Assembly (NCBI GenBank): GCA_008123405.1
Contig: VSSA01000025.1
Span: 1 to 59,388 of the forward strand
Origin: Nocardioides sp. BGMRC 2183
GTDB taxonomy: Bacteria; Actinomycetota; Actinomycetes; Propionibacteriales; Nocardioidaceae
Length of the DNA stretch: 59,388 nucleotides
Direction of reading: 5' to 3'
A program made the translations under genes and the position numbers. The notes beneath the pieces are model-generated. The model was given only the letters and a program-made list of their open reading frames with translations, searched no databases and was not told where the DNA came from. This document shows positions 9,403 through 17,138 of this stretch, piece after piece. Every line of letters starts with the position of its first letter. Positions within the stretch are counted from its first letter, which is position 1.

Positions 9403-9888
9403 ATGACGAAGCGACTGGTGCACACGATGACCTACGACGCACCTGCGGCGGCGGTGGCAGCGATGCTGGCCGACCCCGCCTTCCGGGAGGAGGTCTGCCG
9501 CCATCAGCGGGCGACGTCGTACGACGTGAGCGTGGAGGGCGTGCCGGGTGACCCGATGCTCGTGCGGGTCGAGATGTCCCAGCCGACCGACCAGGTGCCG
9601 TCGTTCGCACGCAAGATCGTCGGCTCCACCACGACCATCGTGCTGACCGAGACCTGGGCCTGCGCCGACCGGGGCGAGCTCCACCTGGAGATCCCGGGCA
9701 AGCCCGGCGAGATGATCGGCACCGCCGTGCTCACCGAGGCCGAGGGCGTCACGACCGAGACCGTCACGCTCGACGTCAGCGTCCGGCTCCCGCTGGTCGG
9801 CGCGAAGATCGAGGAGCTCCTCGCCAAGCTGATCGGCAGCGCGCTGCGGGCCGAGGAGCGGACCGGAAAGGCCTACCTGGCCCGCTGA
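9403..9888 (+). CDS. DUF2505 family protein (SRPBCC-like)
   Basis: 161 residues that match the actinobacterial DUF2505 family from the first residues (MTKRLVHTMTYDAP, then MLADPAFREEVC). The fold is probably a START/SRPBCC-like hydrophobic cavity. No substrate is known and no catalytic residues are evident. The ATG at 9403 follows AGGATCGAGGC, giving GAGG three bases upstream and AGGA ten bases upstream. It is divergent from the glutamate dehydrogenase gene and convergent with the acyltransferase gene downstream, so it is a single-gene unit. There are no signal or membrane segments. Confidence 0.85.
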   Translation: MTKRLVHTMTYDAPAAAVAAMLADPAFREEVCRHQRATSYDVSVEGVPGDPMLVRVEMSQPTDQVPSFARKIVGSTTTIVLTETWACADRGELHLEIPGKPGEMIGTAVLTEAEGVTTETVTLDVSVRLPLVGAKIEELLAKLIGSALRAEERTGKAYLAR

Positions 9889-9913
9889 CCGGCGACCTCG
9901 CCGGGTCCGAGCC

Positions 9914-11356
9914 TCATCGGCGCGGGCCGCGACGGCCGCGGGGCGCCTGCGGCCGGGTCGGCGAGGAGACGTCGAGCAGCTCGTCCAGCGACTCCCGCAG
10001 ACAGCTGGCGAACAGGTCCACGTCGGGGAGCCGGTCGCGGTCGGCAGTGACGCCGTAGTACACCCCACCGTCGTAGGAGGTCACGCCGATCACCAGTGGA
10101 TGGCCGGCGACCAGCGGCGGCACCGGATAGCTCTCGACCATCCGCGCGCCGGCGGCATAGAGCGGCGACTGCGGCCCGGGCACGTTGGTCACCGAGACCT
10201 GGTAGCCGCGGCGCAGCTCCTCGGCGGCCACGCGCGCGCCGATGGCATGGAAGGTGGTCGGCGCGAACCCGGCGACGCCGGCGAGCCGGTTCGCGGCCAC
10301 CCCGCGGCCGGTCTCCTTGTGCGCCTGGAAGGAGTAGGACACCTGGTGCAGGCGCACCACCGGACTGGGCTCACCGATCGGAAGATCGACGAAGTGGCCG
10401 GTGATCTGGCTGCCCAGCGAGGTCGCCTCCAGCTCCTCGTCGATCACCGAGACCGGGACCAGCGCACGCAGCTGGCGGATCCCGCCCATCGACTCGGCAC
10501 GAGTCATCATCCACGAGCGCAGGCCTCCGGCCACGGTGGCCAGCACGACGTCGTTGACGGTGCCACCGTGCGCGTCACGGACCTGTCGGTAGTCGCTCAG
10601 CCGGGTGTCCACGGTGACCACGCGGCGCTGCTGCGAGAGCGGACCGTTGATCATCCCGCGCCGCCGCGGCCGCCGGCCGGTCAGCGCACCGGCGAAGGAG
10701 CGCACGCGTCGACTGCGCTCGTCAGTCTCCCGCGCCAAGAAGCGCGAACCGGTGCGCAGCGTGTCGAGCAGGGTGCTGGGCTCGGTGAGGGTGTCGCGGA
10801 CAGCTCCGGCCAGCAGGTGCGTCGGCGCCGGTGCGCGCCGTGGGCTCCAGGTGTCCGGGTCGAGCCCCCGTTCGCTCGGCGACGGATCCAGCAGCAGCTG
10901 TCCCAGATCGACCGTGTGCACGCCGTCCACCAACGCCTGGTGGGTCTTGGACAGGACAGCGACCCGACCACCCTCGAGCCCCTCGACGAAGTAGATCTCC
11001 CAGAGCGGGCGGGAGCGGTCCAGCGGGCGGGACACGATCCGGGCGACGAGCTCGAGCAGCTGCGTCGACGTACCGGGCCGCGGGAGGGCGGAGCGGCGCA
11101 CGTGGAAACCGAGATCGAAGTCCTCGTCATCGACCCACAACGGGTTGGCCAGATGACCCGGCACGCTCTGCAGCCGTTGGCGGTAGCGCGGCACGAAGGC
11201 GAGCCGGTCCTGGATCAGGTCCATCAGGCGCTGGTAGTCAAGTGCCTGGTCGCCGTCGCCGGGCTCGAAGATCTCGATCGTCGCGTTGTGCGCGGGAGCC
11301 TCGGGTGTCTCTTCGGCGAGGTAGGAGAGGTCCCGTGGGGTCACTCGGTCAACCAC
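9914..11356 (-). CDS. WS/DGAT-family acyltransferase with altered catalytic motif
   Basis: 480 residues of the wax ester synthase / diacylglycerol acyltransferase family, which transfer an acyl group from acyl-CoA to an alcohol or diacylglycerol. Family landmarks are LSYLAEETPEAPAHN near the start, PRPGTSTQLLEL, LWEIYFVEGLEGG, and NDVVLATVAGGLR and SVTNVPGPQSPLY in the second half. The acyl-transfer motif HHxxxDG reads HQALVDG, so the second, catalytic histidine is glutamine. The start is the GTG at 11356 with GGAGG nine bases upstream; the longer open frame to 11530 lacks family similarity. It may be inactive, or may act on other chemistry. A 233-base divergent spacer separates it from the lipoprotein gene; I see no clear promoter in that spacer. 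Confidence 0.9.
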   Translation of the reverse strand: MVDRVTPRDLSYLAEETPEAPAHNATIEIFEPGDGDQALDYQRLMDLIQDRLAFVPRYRQRLQSVPGHLANPLWVDDEDFDLGFHVRRSALPRPGTSTQLLELVARIVSRPLDRSRPLWEIYFVEGLEGGRVAVLSKTHQALVDGVHTVDLGQLLLDPSPSERGLDPDTWSPRRAPAPTHLLAGAVRDTLTEPSTLLDTLRTGSRFLARETDERSRRVRSFAGALTGRRPRRRGMINGPLSQQRRVVTVDTRLSDYRQVRDAHGGTVNDVVLATVAGGLRSWMMTRAESMGGIRQLRALVPVSVIDEELEATSLGSQITGHFVDLPIGEPSPVVRLHQVSYSFQAHKETGRGVAANRLAGVAGFAPTTFHAIGARVAAEELRRGYQVSVTNVPGPQSPLYAAGARMVESYPVPPLVAGHPLVIGVTSYDGGVYYGVTADRDRLPDVDLFASCLRESLDELLDVSSPTRPQAPRGRRGPRR

Positions 11357-11589
11357 GTCGTCGTACCTCCTAGCTGGCCCTCGTCCGGCCCCGTCCGGAC
11401 CCGTCACCGGGTGCGTGAGATTCTGGCAGAGACCAGAGCGCCGGGGCTCGGGTGTCCGCCTCCCGGGTCGCCGCTGTGAGCGTGCTGTCCCGACCACGAG
11501 CGCGGCGCGCCTGCGTCGACCCGGCCCCACCGGGTCGCACCGGGGTCGAGGACGTACGGGACCGACAAGCGAAAGAGGGACGGTTGAGG

Positions 11590-11946
11590 ATGGGACGCCG
11601 CCTGATGGGTGTGGCCGGGGCGCTGCTGTTGATCGCCACGTTGGCCGGTTGTGGGGACGACGGCGAGGCGGGCGGCTCCGACGAGCCGGTGGTCGTCGAG
11701 ATCACCTTCGCCGACGGCGATGTCTCACCGGTCGGTGAGCGGGTCCACGTCGACGCCGGCCAGCCGATCGACCTCGAGGTCACCGCCGACGAGCCCGGCG
11801 AGCTGCACATCCACTCCTCGCCGGAGCAGACGCTGCCGTACGAGACCGGCACCGAGACGTTCAAGATCGAGATCCCCCGCGCTGGCCGCGTCGACGTCGA
11901 GTCGCACGACCTGGACCAGGTCATCGTGACGTTGATCGTCCAGTGA
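11590..11946 (+). CDS. small cupredoxin-like lipoprotein
   Basis: 118 residues. A lipoprotein signal (positive start, hydrophobic core, lipobox LAGC with Cys near residue 21) is followed by a Gly/Asp/Glu-rich spacer. The roughly 85-residue beta-rich domain has alternating strands (VVVEITFADG, IDLEVTADEPGELHIHS) like cupredoxin-fold proteins. His residues are present at HIHS and SHD, but a complete copper-ligand set is not obvious. It would sit on the outer face of the membrane. The stop overlaps the GTG of the next gene by four bases, so the two proteins are translationally coupled and probably act together. The start ATG has an AGAGGGA-like site upstream. Confidence 0.75.
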   Translation: MGRRLMGVAGALLLIATLAGCGDDGEAGGSDEPVVVEITFADGDVSPVGERVHVDAGQPIDLEVTADEPGELHIHSSPEQTLPYETGTETFKIEIPRAGRVDVESHDLDQVIVTLIVQ

Positions 11947-13262
11947 TCGAGGCGCACGGGATCGGAGGGCAGGCCGATCTCCCGATCCCGCTGGAGTTGG
12001 CGATCTCCGGCGCGGTCGCCGCCCTCGTCCTCTCCTTCGGCGTGCTGGTGGTGGCCTGGCGGACCCCGCGCTACGGCACGCCCGGCGGCCGCCCCGTTGC
12101 GAAGGTGCAGCGTCTGGTCGACAGCACTGCCTACCGCATCGTGCTGCGGACTCTGGGCATGGTGCTCTTCGGATTCACCGCTGCCACCGCGGTGTTCGGT
12201 GAGAACGCCCTGACCAACCCGTTCTTCGGCATCGTCTACGTGTGGTGGTGGGTCGGCCTGATCGCGGCATCCCTGCTGTTCGGTCCGGTGTGGCGCGCGA
12301 TCAGCCCGGTGCGCACCATCAACGCGGGTCTGGCCCGACTGGCCGGCAGCGACCCGGACGTCGGAGTCCGGGGCTACCCGGCCTGGCTCGGCTACTGGCC
12401 CGCCGCGATCGGTCTCTACTCGTTCGTCTGGCTGGAGCTGGTCTACAAATACTCCACCGAGCTCGGCTCGGTCCGGTTGTGGTGCGCTCTCTACGTCGCG
12501 GTGATGCTGATCGGCGGCGCGGTCTTCGGCAACCGCTTCTACGAGCGCGCGGACCCGTTCGAGGTGTACTCCTCACTGGTCGGGAAGCTCTCGATCTGGG
12601 CGCGGCACGAGGGACGCCTCGTGGTGCGCAGCCCGCTGGCGAACCTGGCCACGGTGACGGCGCGTCCAGGTCTGGTCGCCGTCGTCGGCGTGCTGTTCGG
12701 CAGCACCGCGTTCGACTCCTTCAAGGAGTCGGCCTGGTGGATCACCACGACGTATGAGTCCGAGATCTCCGGCACCGTGCTCGACAACCTGGCGCTGTTC
12801 GTCTTCTGTCTCACCGCGGGCGCACTCTTCTCGCTGGCCTGCTCCATGGTCGGCCTCGGCTCCCCCCTCGAGAACGGGGTACGACGCCGCACCCTCCCCG
12901 ATCTCTTCGCCCACTCGATGGTGCCGATCATCGCCGGCTACATCTTCGCCCACTACCTCACGCTGCTGGTCGACGTCGGCACCCAGACGCTGGCGCGGGC
13001 CAGCGACCCGTTCGGCAAGGGGTGGAACATGCTCGGCACGGCCGGTCTCGAGCCGTCGTACTGGTTCTCCTACCACCCGACGGTCCTGGCCACCGTGAAG
13101 GTGCTGGCCGTGGTGATCGGTCACGTCGTGGCGGCGGTGGCGGCGCACGATCGCGCGCTGGAGGTGCTACCCCGGCGGCATCAGATCACCGGTCAGCTGC
13201 CGTTGCTGGTGGTGATGGTGGTCTTCACCGCCGGTGGCCTGTTCCTGCTGTTCAACGCCTGA
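11943..13262 (+). CDS. ten-helix membrane protein coupled to the lipoprotein
   Basis: 439 residues with about ten hydrophobic helices: near residues 17-37, a second before FGENALTNP, and further ones through to the last at GQLPLLVVMVVFTAGGLFLLF. Polar loops contain WRAISPVRTIN and HYLTLLVDVG. Proteins of this kind in actinobacteria are often labelled fenitrothion hydrolase, a name I do not consider evidence of activity. The GTG start overlaps the upstream stop by four bases. The pairing with a cupredoxin-like lipoprotein suggests a metal-related or respiratory membrane role (inference). The stop codon lies in a 16-base tandem repeat that runs on into the convergent gene. Confidence 0.8.
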   Translation: MIEAHGIGGQADLPIPLELAISGAVAALVLSFGVLVVAWRTPRYGTPGGRPVAKVQRLVDSTAYRIVLRTLGMVLFGFTAATAVFGENALTNPFFGIVYVWWWVGLIAASLLFGPVWRAISPVRTINAGLARLAGSDPDVGVRGYPAWLGYWPAAIGLYSFVWLELVYKYSTELGSVRLWCALYVAVMLIGGAVFGNRFYERADPFEVYSSLVGKLSIWARHEGRLVVRSPLANLATVTARPGLVAVVGVLFGSTAFDSFKESAWWITTTYESEISGTVLDNLALFVFCLTAGALFSLACSMVGLGSPLENGVRRRTLPDLFAHSMVPIIAGYIFAHYLTLLVDVGTQTLARASDPFGKGWNMLGTAGLEPSYWFSYHPTVLATVKVLAVVIGHVVAAVAAHDRALEVLPRRHQITGQLPLLVVMVVFTAGGLFLLFNA

Positions 13263-13309
13263 GGCGTTCAACGCCTGAGGAGTTCAACGCCGGAGGAGTT
13301 CAACGCCGG
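13251..13309. repeat. 16-bp tandem repeat across two convergent stop codons
   Basis: Units begin at 13251, 13267, 13283 and 13299 (TTCAACGCCTGAGGCG and near copies; 3.7 copies). The repeat contains the TGA of the membrane-protein gene and the TGA of the CpaE-like gene on the other strand. It probably arose by slippage or duplication at the gene junction. Confidence 0.85.
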
Positions 13310-14550
13310 GCCATCGATCCTCCGACGCCAGCCGCGGCGATCGAGTCGAGGAGGCCCGCGACGGCACGGGTCAGGGCGGAGTCGCCGGATTCGAGCAGGC
13401 TGCGCCCAGCCACCAGGGCACGGTCCACCGCGGCCTGGTCGTCGGGCAGGAAGGTCAGTCGGCGAGCTCCGAAGTCGGCGAGCATGGCGGCCACGTCGCG
13501 CTCCCGCCACCCGAGCGTGGGGCGCATCCGGTTGACCGCCACGTGCGGCTCGACGCCGGGCAGCGCCTCCGCGAGGTCATGCAGCCCACGGGCCAAGCGG
13601 GTCAGCCCGACCGGGTCGGCGCTGCCCACCACGACGACCTCGTCCGCCGCGGCCAGCGCCTCCAGGGTCAGACCGTTGCGCTCGGGGCGGGTGCCCAGCT
13701 CGCCAGCGGGGTCCTGCTCGAGTGAGAACCCGGTGTCCAGGACCACCTGCGCCACCCGCCGCGCCAGCTCGACCAACTGTCCCAGGGTGCCGGGACGGAC
13801 CTCGACCCACCGGTCGGCCCGCGGCAGACCGGTGACCAGCCACAGCCGGTCGGAGAGCCGGCGCTCGACGGTGGTCAGGCGGTCCTCGAGCGTCCCGGAG
13901 GCGGCCAGCCTGGCTGCGGCGAGCAGACCGGACACCTCGTCGAGGACGCCGAGTTGCTGGGCGACACTTCCGCCGTAGGGATCGGCATCCACCAGCACCG
14001 TGGTCAGTTCACGGCGGGCCAACTCGGCCGCCAGGGCGGTCGCCAAGGTCGTCCGTCCCGGCGCTCCGCCAGGACCCCAGACAGTGACCACGCGTCCCGG
14101 TGACGGGCGGGTGGGAGCGATGCCGTCATGAGCGGTGCCGTCGGGAGCGGTGCCGTCGCCGACCGGGGTCGCCGGCAGTCGTGGCGCGGTCGAGTCGTCG
14201 CCCTCCCCCGGTGCGGTTCGGACGGCGGTGACCAGGTCGTCGAGCGGCTCCTGGGCGACGACCTGGCGGACGCCGATGCGCTGGGCCGCGGGCCGCGCTG
14301 CCAGCGGATCGGCGGCGACCACCACGACCCGGACCCCGTGGTCGGCCAGGCGGTCGATCACGGCCGTGTCGAGGCCGCTCACCTCGGCACCCACGACGGC
14401 GACGTCGGCTTGGCCGGTGCTCGCCGCGGCCAGCAGGTCGTCGAGGTCCACGCACCGCTTCAGCACCACCACGCCCGGATGGGCGTTGAGAGCACCGAAC
14501 GCGCTGGACTCCCAGGCCGCACCGGTGGAGACCAACAGCGTGACGATCAT
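13300..14550 (-). CDS. CpaE/TadZ-like ATPase of the MinD/ParA superfamily
   Basis: 416 residues. An N-terminal receiver-like domain (1-110, with VAVVGAEVSGLD) is joined by a Thr/Ala/Pro linker to a MinD-type ATPase domain. The P-loop reads GPGGAPGRTT (159-168). Both the signature lysine of the deviant Walker A motif and the usual P-loop lysine are replaced, by Pro and Arg. Other ATPase elements are present: VLVDADPYGGSVAQ, RADRWVEVRPG and VVVVGSADPVG. Such proteins help place pilus or Tad-type secretion machinery. The upstream gene encodes a SAF-domain (CpaB-like) protein ending ten bases before this start. No other tad genes are visible in the window. Confidence 0.8.
   Translation of the reverse strand: MIVTLLVSTGAAWESSAFGALNAHPGVVVLKRCVDLDDLLAAASTGQADVAVVGAEVSGLDTAVIDRLADHGVRVVVVAADPLAARPAAQRIGVRQVVAQEPLDDLVTAVRTAPGEGDDSTAPRLPATPVGDGTAPDGTAHDGIAPTRPSPGRVVTVWGPGGAPGRTTLATALAAELARRELTTVLVDADPYGGSVAQQLGVLDEVSGLLAAARLAASGTLEDRLTTVERRLSDRLWLVTGLPRADRWVEVRPGTLGQLVELARRVAQVVLDTGFSLEQDPAGELGTRPERNGLTLEALAAADEVVVVGSADPVGLTRLARGLHDLAEALPGVEPHVAVNRMRPTLGWRERDVAAMLADFGARRLTFLPDDQAAVDRALVAGRSLLESGDSALTRAVAGLLDSIAAAGVGGSMARR
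14113..14157. repeat. 15-bp tandem repeat inside the CpaE-like linker
   Basis: Three in-frame units (GGGAGCGATGCCGTC and near copies at 14113, 14128 and 14143) encode a five-residue repeat of the D-G-T-A-P/H type in the linker between the two domains. Confidence 0.75.
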
Positions 14551-14560
14551 CGTGGCGCGC

Positions 14561-15229
14561 TCATCCGCGCTGCACGATCCGGACCACCGGATCGTCCATC
14601 CCGGCCAACAGCGCCTCGAAACCTTCGACCCGCTCCTCCGGCACGGCGACCACGACCTGTCGGAAACCGGAGACCGCGAAGGTCTCCTCGTAGGCGGGCG
14701 CATCCACCACGCTGACCCGCTCCAACGCGCGTCCTTCGTCGTCGCTGCGGCGCGCTCCCCGATCGTCGACGTAGACGTCGACCTCGGAGCCGACCACCAC
14801 CGCCGGCGGCACCCGGTTGGGCTCCACCTCCAACGGCACCTGGAGCAGGGAGCGCTCGGTCGCCGAGACGACCGCCGAACGGGCAAGCATCTCGCCGCCG
14901 CCGACCGAACGACTCAGGACCAGCCCTCCGGGCAGGTCGGTCGCGGCGCTGTAGTACAGCGACTCGTCCTCGCCGTCGGCGAACCGGACCCGTCCGACAG
15001 TGACGTCCTCAGGGCCGATCTCGGCACCGCTGCCGAGATCGGCGGAGACCACCCAGACCGGGACGGTCTCGTCCGCCGCCGCGAGCAGACGCGCACCAGC
15101 GAGCACCGACACGCACAACAGCAGGACACCGATCCACAGTCGCGGATCCCGCCATCCGGCGCGTCGTGTGCGCGTGGCCGGTGGCGGGACCGGACCAGGG
15201 GACTTCCCGAGATTCCTGGACACGGTCAC
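14561..15229 (-). CDS. SAF-domain membrane-anchored protein (CpaB/RcpC-like)
   Basis: About 222 residues. A basic N-terminus is followed by one transmembrane helix (LWIGVLLLCVSVLAGARLLAAA) and a SAF domain beginning VPVWVVSADLGSGAEIG. The segment LPGGLVLSRSVGGGEML is typical of CpaB-like proteins, which guide pilin subunits or a secretin outside the membrane. The start is uncertain. The GTG at 15229 and the GTG at 15223 lack a strong ribosome site, and the TTG at 15244 lies only three bases after GGGGAG. It lies ten bases upstream of the CpaE-like gene, so the two form a small operon. Confidence 0.75.
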   Translation of the reverse strand: MTVSRNLGKSPGPVPPPATRTRRAGWRDPRLWIGVLLLCVSVLAGARLLAAADETVPVWVVSADLGSGAEIGPEDVTVGRVRFADGEDESLYYSAATDLPGGLVLSRSVGGGEMLARSAVVSATERSLLQVPLEVEPNRVPPAVVVGSEVDVYVDDRGARRSDDEGRALERVSVVDAPAYEETFAVSGFRQVVVAVPEERVEGFEALLAGMDDPVVRIVQRG

Positions 15230-15317
15230 ATATCTTGACGCCAAGTTCTCCCCGCGTCACCTGGTCCTCCACAGGCTGGGCGGGTCACGCTGCGTCGGGC
15301 TCCGGTGAGGTGCGACG

Positions 15318-15563
15318 ATGAGCACCATGGCCCCTTCTCCGCGTTTCCTGACCTTGGCCGACGTGGCCGAGGTGCTGAACACCTCGAGTGCTCAGGTCTA
15401 CGCGTTGGTGCGACGGGGCGACCTGCCGGCGATCAAGATCGGCGGACGCGGCCAGTGGCGGGTGGAGAGCAGCAAGCTCGAGGAGTACATCGAGCAGATG
15501 TACTCCGAGGCGCGCCAGTTCGTGGTGGACCACCCGTTCGTGGAGTCCGACAGCAGCGACTGA
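15318..15563 (+). CDS. small BldC/excisionase-type helix-turn-helix DNA-binding protein
   Basis: 81 residues. Residues 10-60 form a MerR-like winged helix of the excisionase/BldC group: FLTLADVAEVLNTSSAQVYA, then RRGDLPAIKIGGRGQWR, followed by a C-terminal helix. Such proteins bind direct repeats as head-to-tail multimers and act in developmental control in streptomycetes (established for BldC). The ATG at 15318 has GAGG eight bases upstream; a second ATG three codons later is possible. It is divergent from the SAF gene and convergent with htrA. Confidence 0.88.
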   Translation: MSTMAPSPRFLTLADVAEVLNTSSAQVYALVRRGDLPAIKIGGRGQWRVESSKLEEYIEQMYSEARQFVVDHPFVESDSSD

Positions 15564-15589
15564 CTCCCCGGGCATCTCTCCCAGCGACC

Positions 15590-17074
15590 TCAGCCCACCT
15601 CGCCGTCGAGGGTGACCTCGACCGTCTCCTGGTCCTTCCCGCGCACCAGGGTGAACTCGATCGTCTCGCCCGGCTGGTGGGTACGGATCGCGACGATCAG
15701 CGCGATGCCGTCGGTGACCAGTTGGCCTTCGACGTGGGTGATCCGGTCGCCCTTCTCCAGGCCGGCGTCCTGGGCCGGGCTGCCGTCCACGATCGAGTCG
15801 AGGATCGCGCCATTGCCTTCGGAGACGCCGCCGGTCTGCACCTTGGCGCCGATCACCGGATACTGTGCCTCGCCCGTGCGGAGGATCTGGTCGGCGGTGA
15901 TCCGCACCTGCTCGACGGGGATCGCGAAGCCGACACCGATGTTCCCGGCATCGCCGGAGGCGCCGCCGTTGGTCGCGATCGCGGAGTTGACGCCGACCAC
16001 CTGCCCCCGCAGGTCGACCAGCGGTCCACCGGAGTTGCCCGGGTTGATCGCGGCGTCGGTCTGGACCGCGTTGATGTAAGAGGAGTCGTCGGCGGTGTCC
16101 CCGGTGGTGACCGGCCGGTTCTTGGCGCTCACGATGCCGGAGGTGACGGTCGCGCTGAGGCCGAGCGGCGAGCCGATGGCCACCACCGGGTCGCCGACGC
16201 GCAGCGCCTCGGAGCGGCCCAGCGCCGCGGCCTTCAGCTCGGCGTCCCCCTCGATCTGAAGCACCGCCAGGTCGTAGACGGGGCTGCGCCCCACGACCGT
16301 GGCCTCGCGGTGCGTGCCGTCGGCGTCGACGACCTGGATGGCACCGTCGTCCTGGGCCGCCTCGGCGACCACATGGTTGTTGGTGACCACGTGGCCCTGC
16401 TTGTCCAGCACGAAGCCGGACCCGGTGGCTCCGTTGGCCTCGCCACCGAACTCGGCGATGATCTGCACCGTGCTCGGCAGCACGGCATCGGCGACGGCGG
16501 CGACCGAGCCACCGTCCTCCAGCGGCGGGAGTGGCTCGAGGTCGACGTCCTCCAACCCGCCGGCGTACGTGCCAGCGCCGCCGGCGCCGTCCTCGATCCA
16601 CTCGTCGTAGATCGCGGCGCCGCCGAGTCCACCGCCGAGCCCGAGGAGCAGCACCAGCGCACCGATCCCCAGACCGCGCGCGACGCGCTTGCCACCGCCG
16701 CCGGCACGGTGGCGGTGCACGGTCAGGTGGTCGGCCGGGAGCGGTGTGGTGGTCGGGGGCGGAGGCGGAGGCGGCGGTACAGCGCCGGGAGGCTGGAGCG
16801 GCTGGTCGCCGGCGCCGGGCGGCGCCCACGGGGAAGCCGCGGATGCGGCCGCCTGCTCCGGGCTGGCCTGCTCCGGGCTGACCTGTTCCGGGCTGACCTG
16901 TTCCGGGCTGGCCTGTTCCGGGCTCGCCGGCTGCGGGTTGCCGACAGCCTGGATCGGCGCGGTCTCGTCCAGGCCGTCGTCGGCCGCTACCTCGGCGCCG
17001 TCGGTCTCGGGCCGTACCTCGTCACCGGTGGCTGGGGCGTCGGCGTCCGAGACGCTGCGCTGCTCGTCGTTCAC
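15590..17074 (-). CDS. htrA: HtrA/DegP-like membrane serine protease with PDZ domain
   Basis: 494 residues. A long cytoplasmic Pro/Glu-rich tail contains SPEQ repeats. One transmembrane helix follows (GIGALVLLLGLGGGLGGAAIY), then a trypsin-like domain with His in VVTNNHVVAEA, Asp in YDLAVLQIE and Ser in INPGNSGGPLVD. A C-terminal PDZ domain contains GLEKGDRITHVEGQLV. It degrades or refolds damaged proteins outside the membrane. The GTG start has only a weak ribosome site. It follows the anti-sigma factor by 64 bases, which is the sigE-rseA-htrA order known from mycobacteria, and is probably induced by SigE. Confidence 0.94.
   Translation of the reverse strand: MNDEQRSVSDADAPATGDEVRPETDGAEVAADDGLDETAPIQAVGNPQPASPEQASPEQVSPEQVSPEQASPEQAAASAASPWAPPGAGDQPLQPPGAVPPPPPPPPTTTPLPADHLTVHRHRAGGGGKRVARGLGIGALVLLLGLGGGLGGAAIYDEWIEDGAGGAGTYAGGLEDVDLEPLPPLEDGGSVAAVADAVLPSTVQIIAEFGGEANGATGSGFVLDKQGHVVTNNHVVAEAAQDDGAIQVVDADGTHREATVVGRSPVYDLAVLQIEGDAELKAAALGRSEALRVGDPVVAIGSPLGLSATVTSGIVSAKNRPVTTGDTADDSSYINAVQTDAAINPGNSGGPLVDLRGQVVGVNSAIATNGGASGDAGNIGVGFAIPVEQVRITADQILRTGEAQYPVIGAKVQTGGVSEGNGAILDSIVDGSPAQDAGLEKGDRITHVEGQLVTDGIALIVAIRTHQPGETIEFTLVRGKDQETVEVTLDGEVG
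16861..16935. repeat. 15-bp tandem repeat encoding SPEQ units of HtrA
   Basis: Four in-frame copies (GGCTGACCTGTTCCG and near copies at 16861, 16876, 16891 and 16906), plus a degenerate one at 16921, encode A/V-S-P-E-Q pentapeptides in the cytoplasmic tail of HtrA. Copy number could vary between strains. Confidence 0.85.
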
Positions 17075-17138
17075 GCTTCACATCATGGCCGATGCGGCCA
17101 CATCCGATCCGTGCGCCCCGGGGTGCGGCTGGGGCGTG

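Noticed and set aside
11357-11530. 58-residue N-terminal extension of the WS/DGAT protein
   Set aside because: Family similarity starts at the GTG at 11356, which has a good ribosome site. The extension is Arg/Gly/Pro-rich and lies in the divergent promoter spacer.
13251-13309. CRISPR-like array
   Set aside because: Direct repeats of 16 bases without spacers; simple tandem duplication. No cas genes and no other array were seen in the window.
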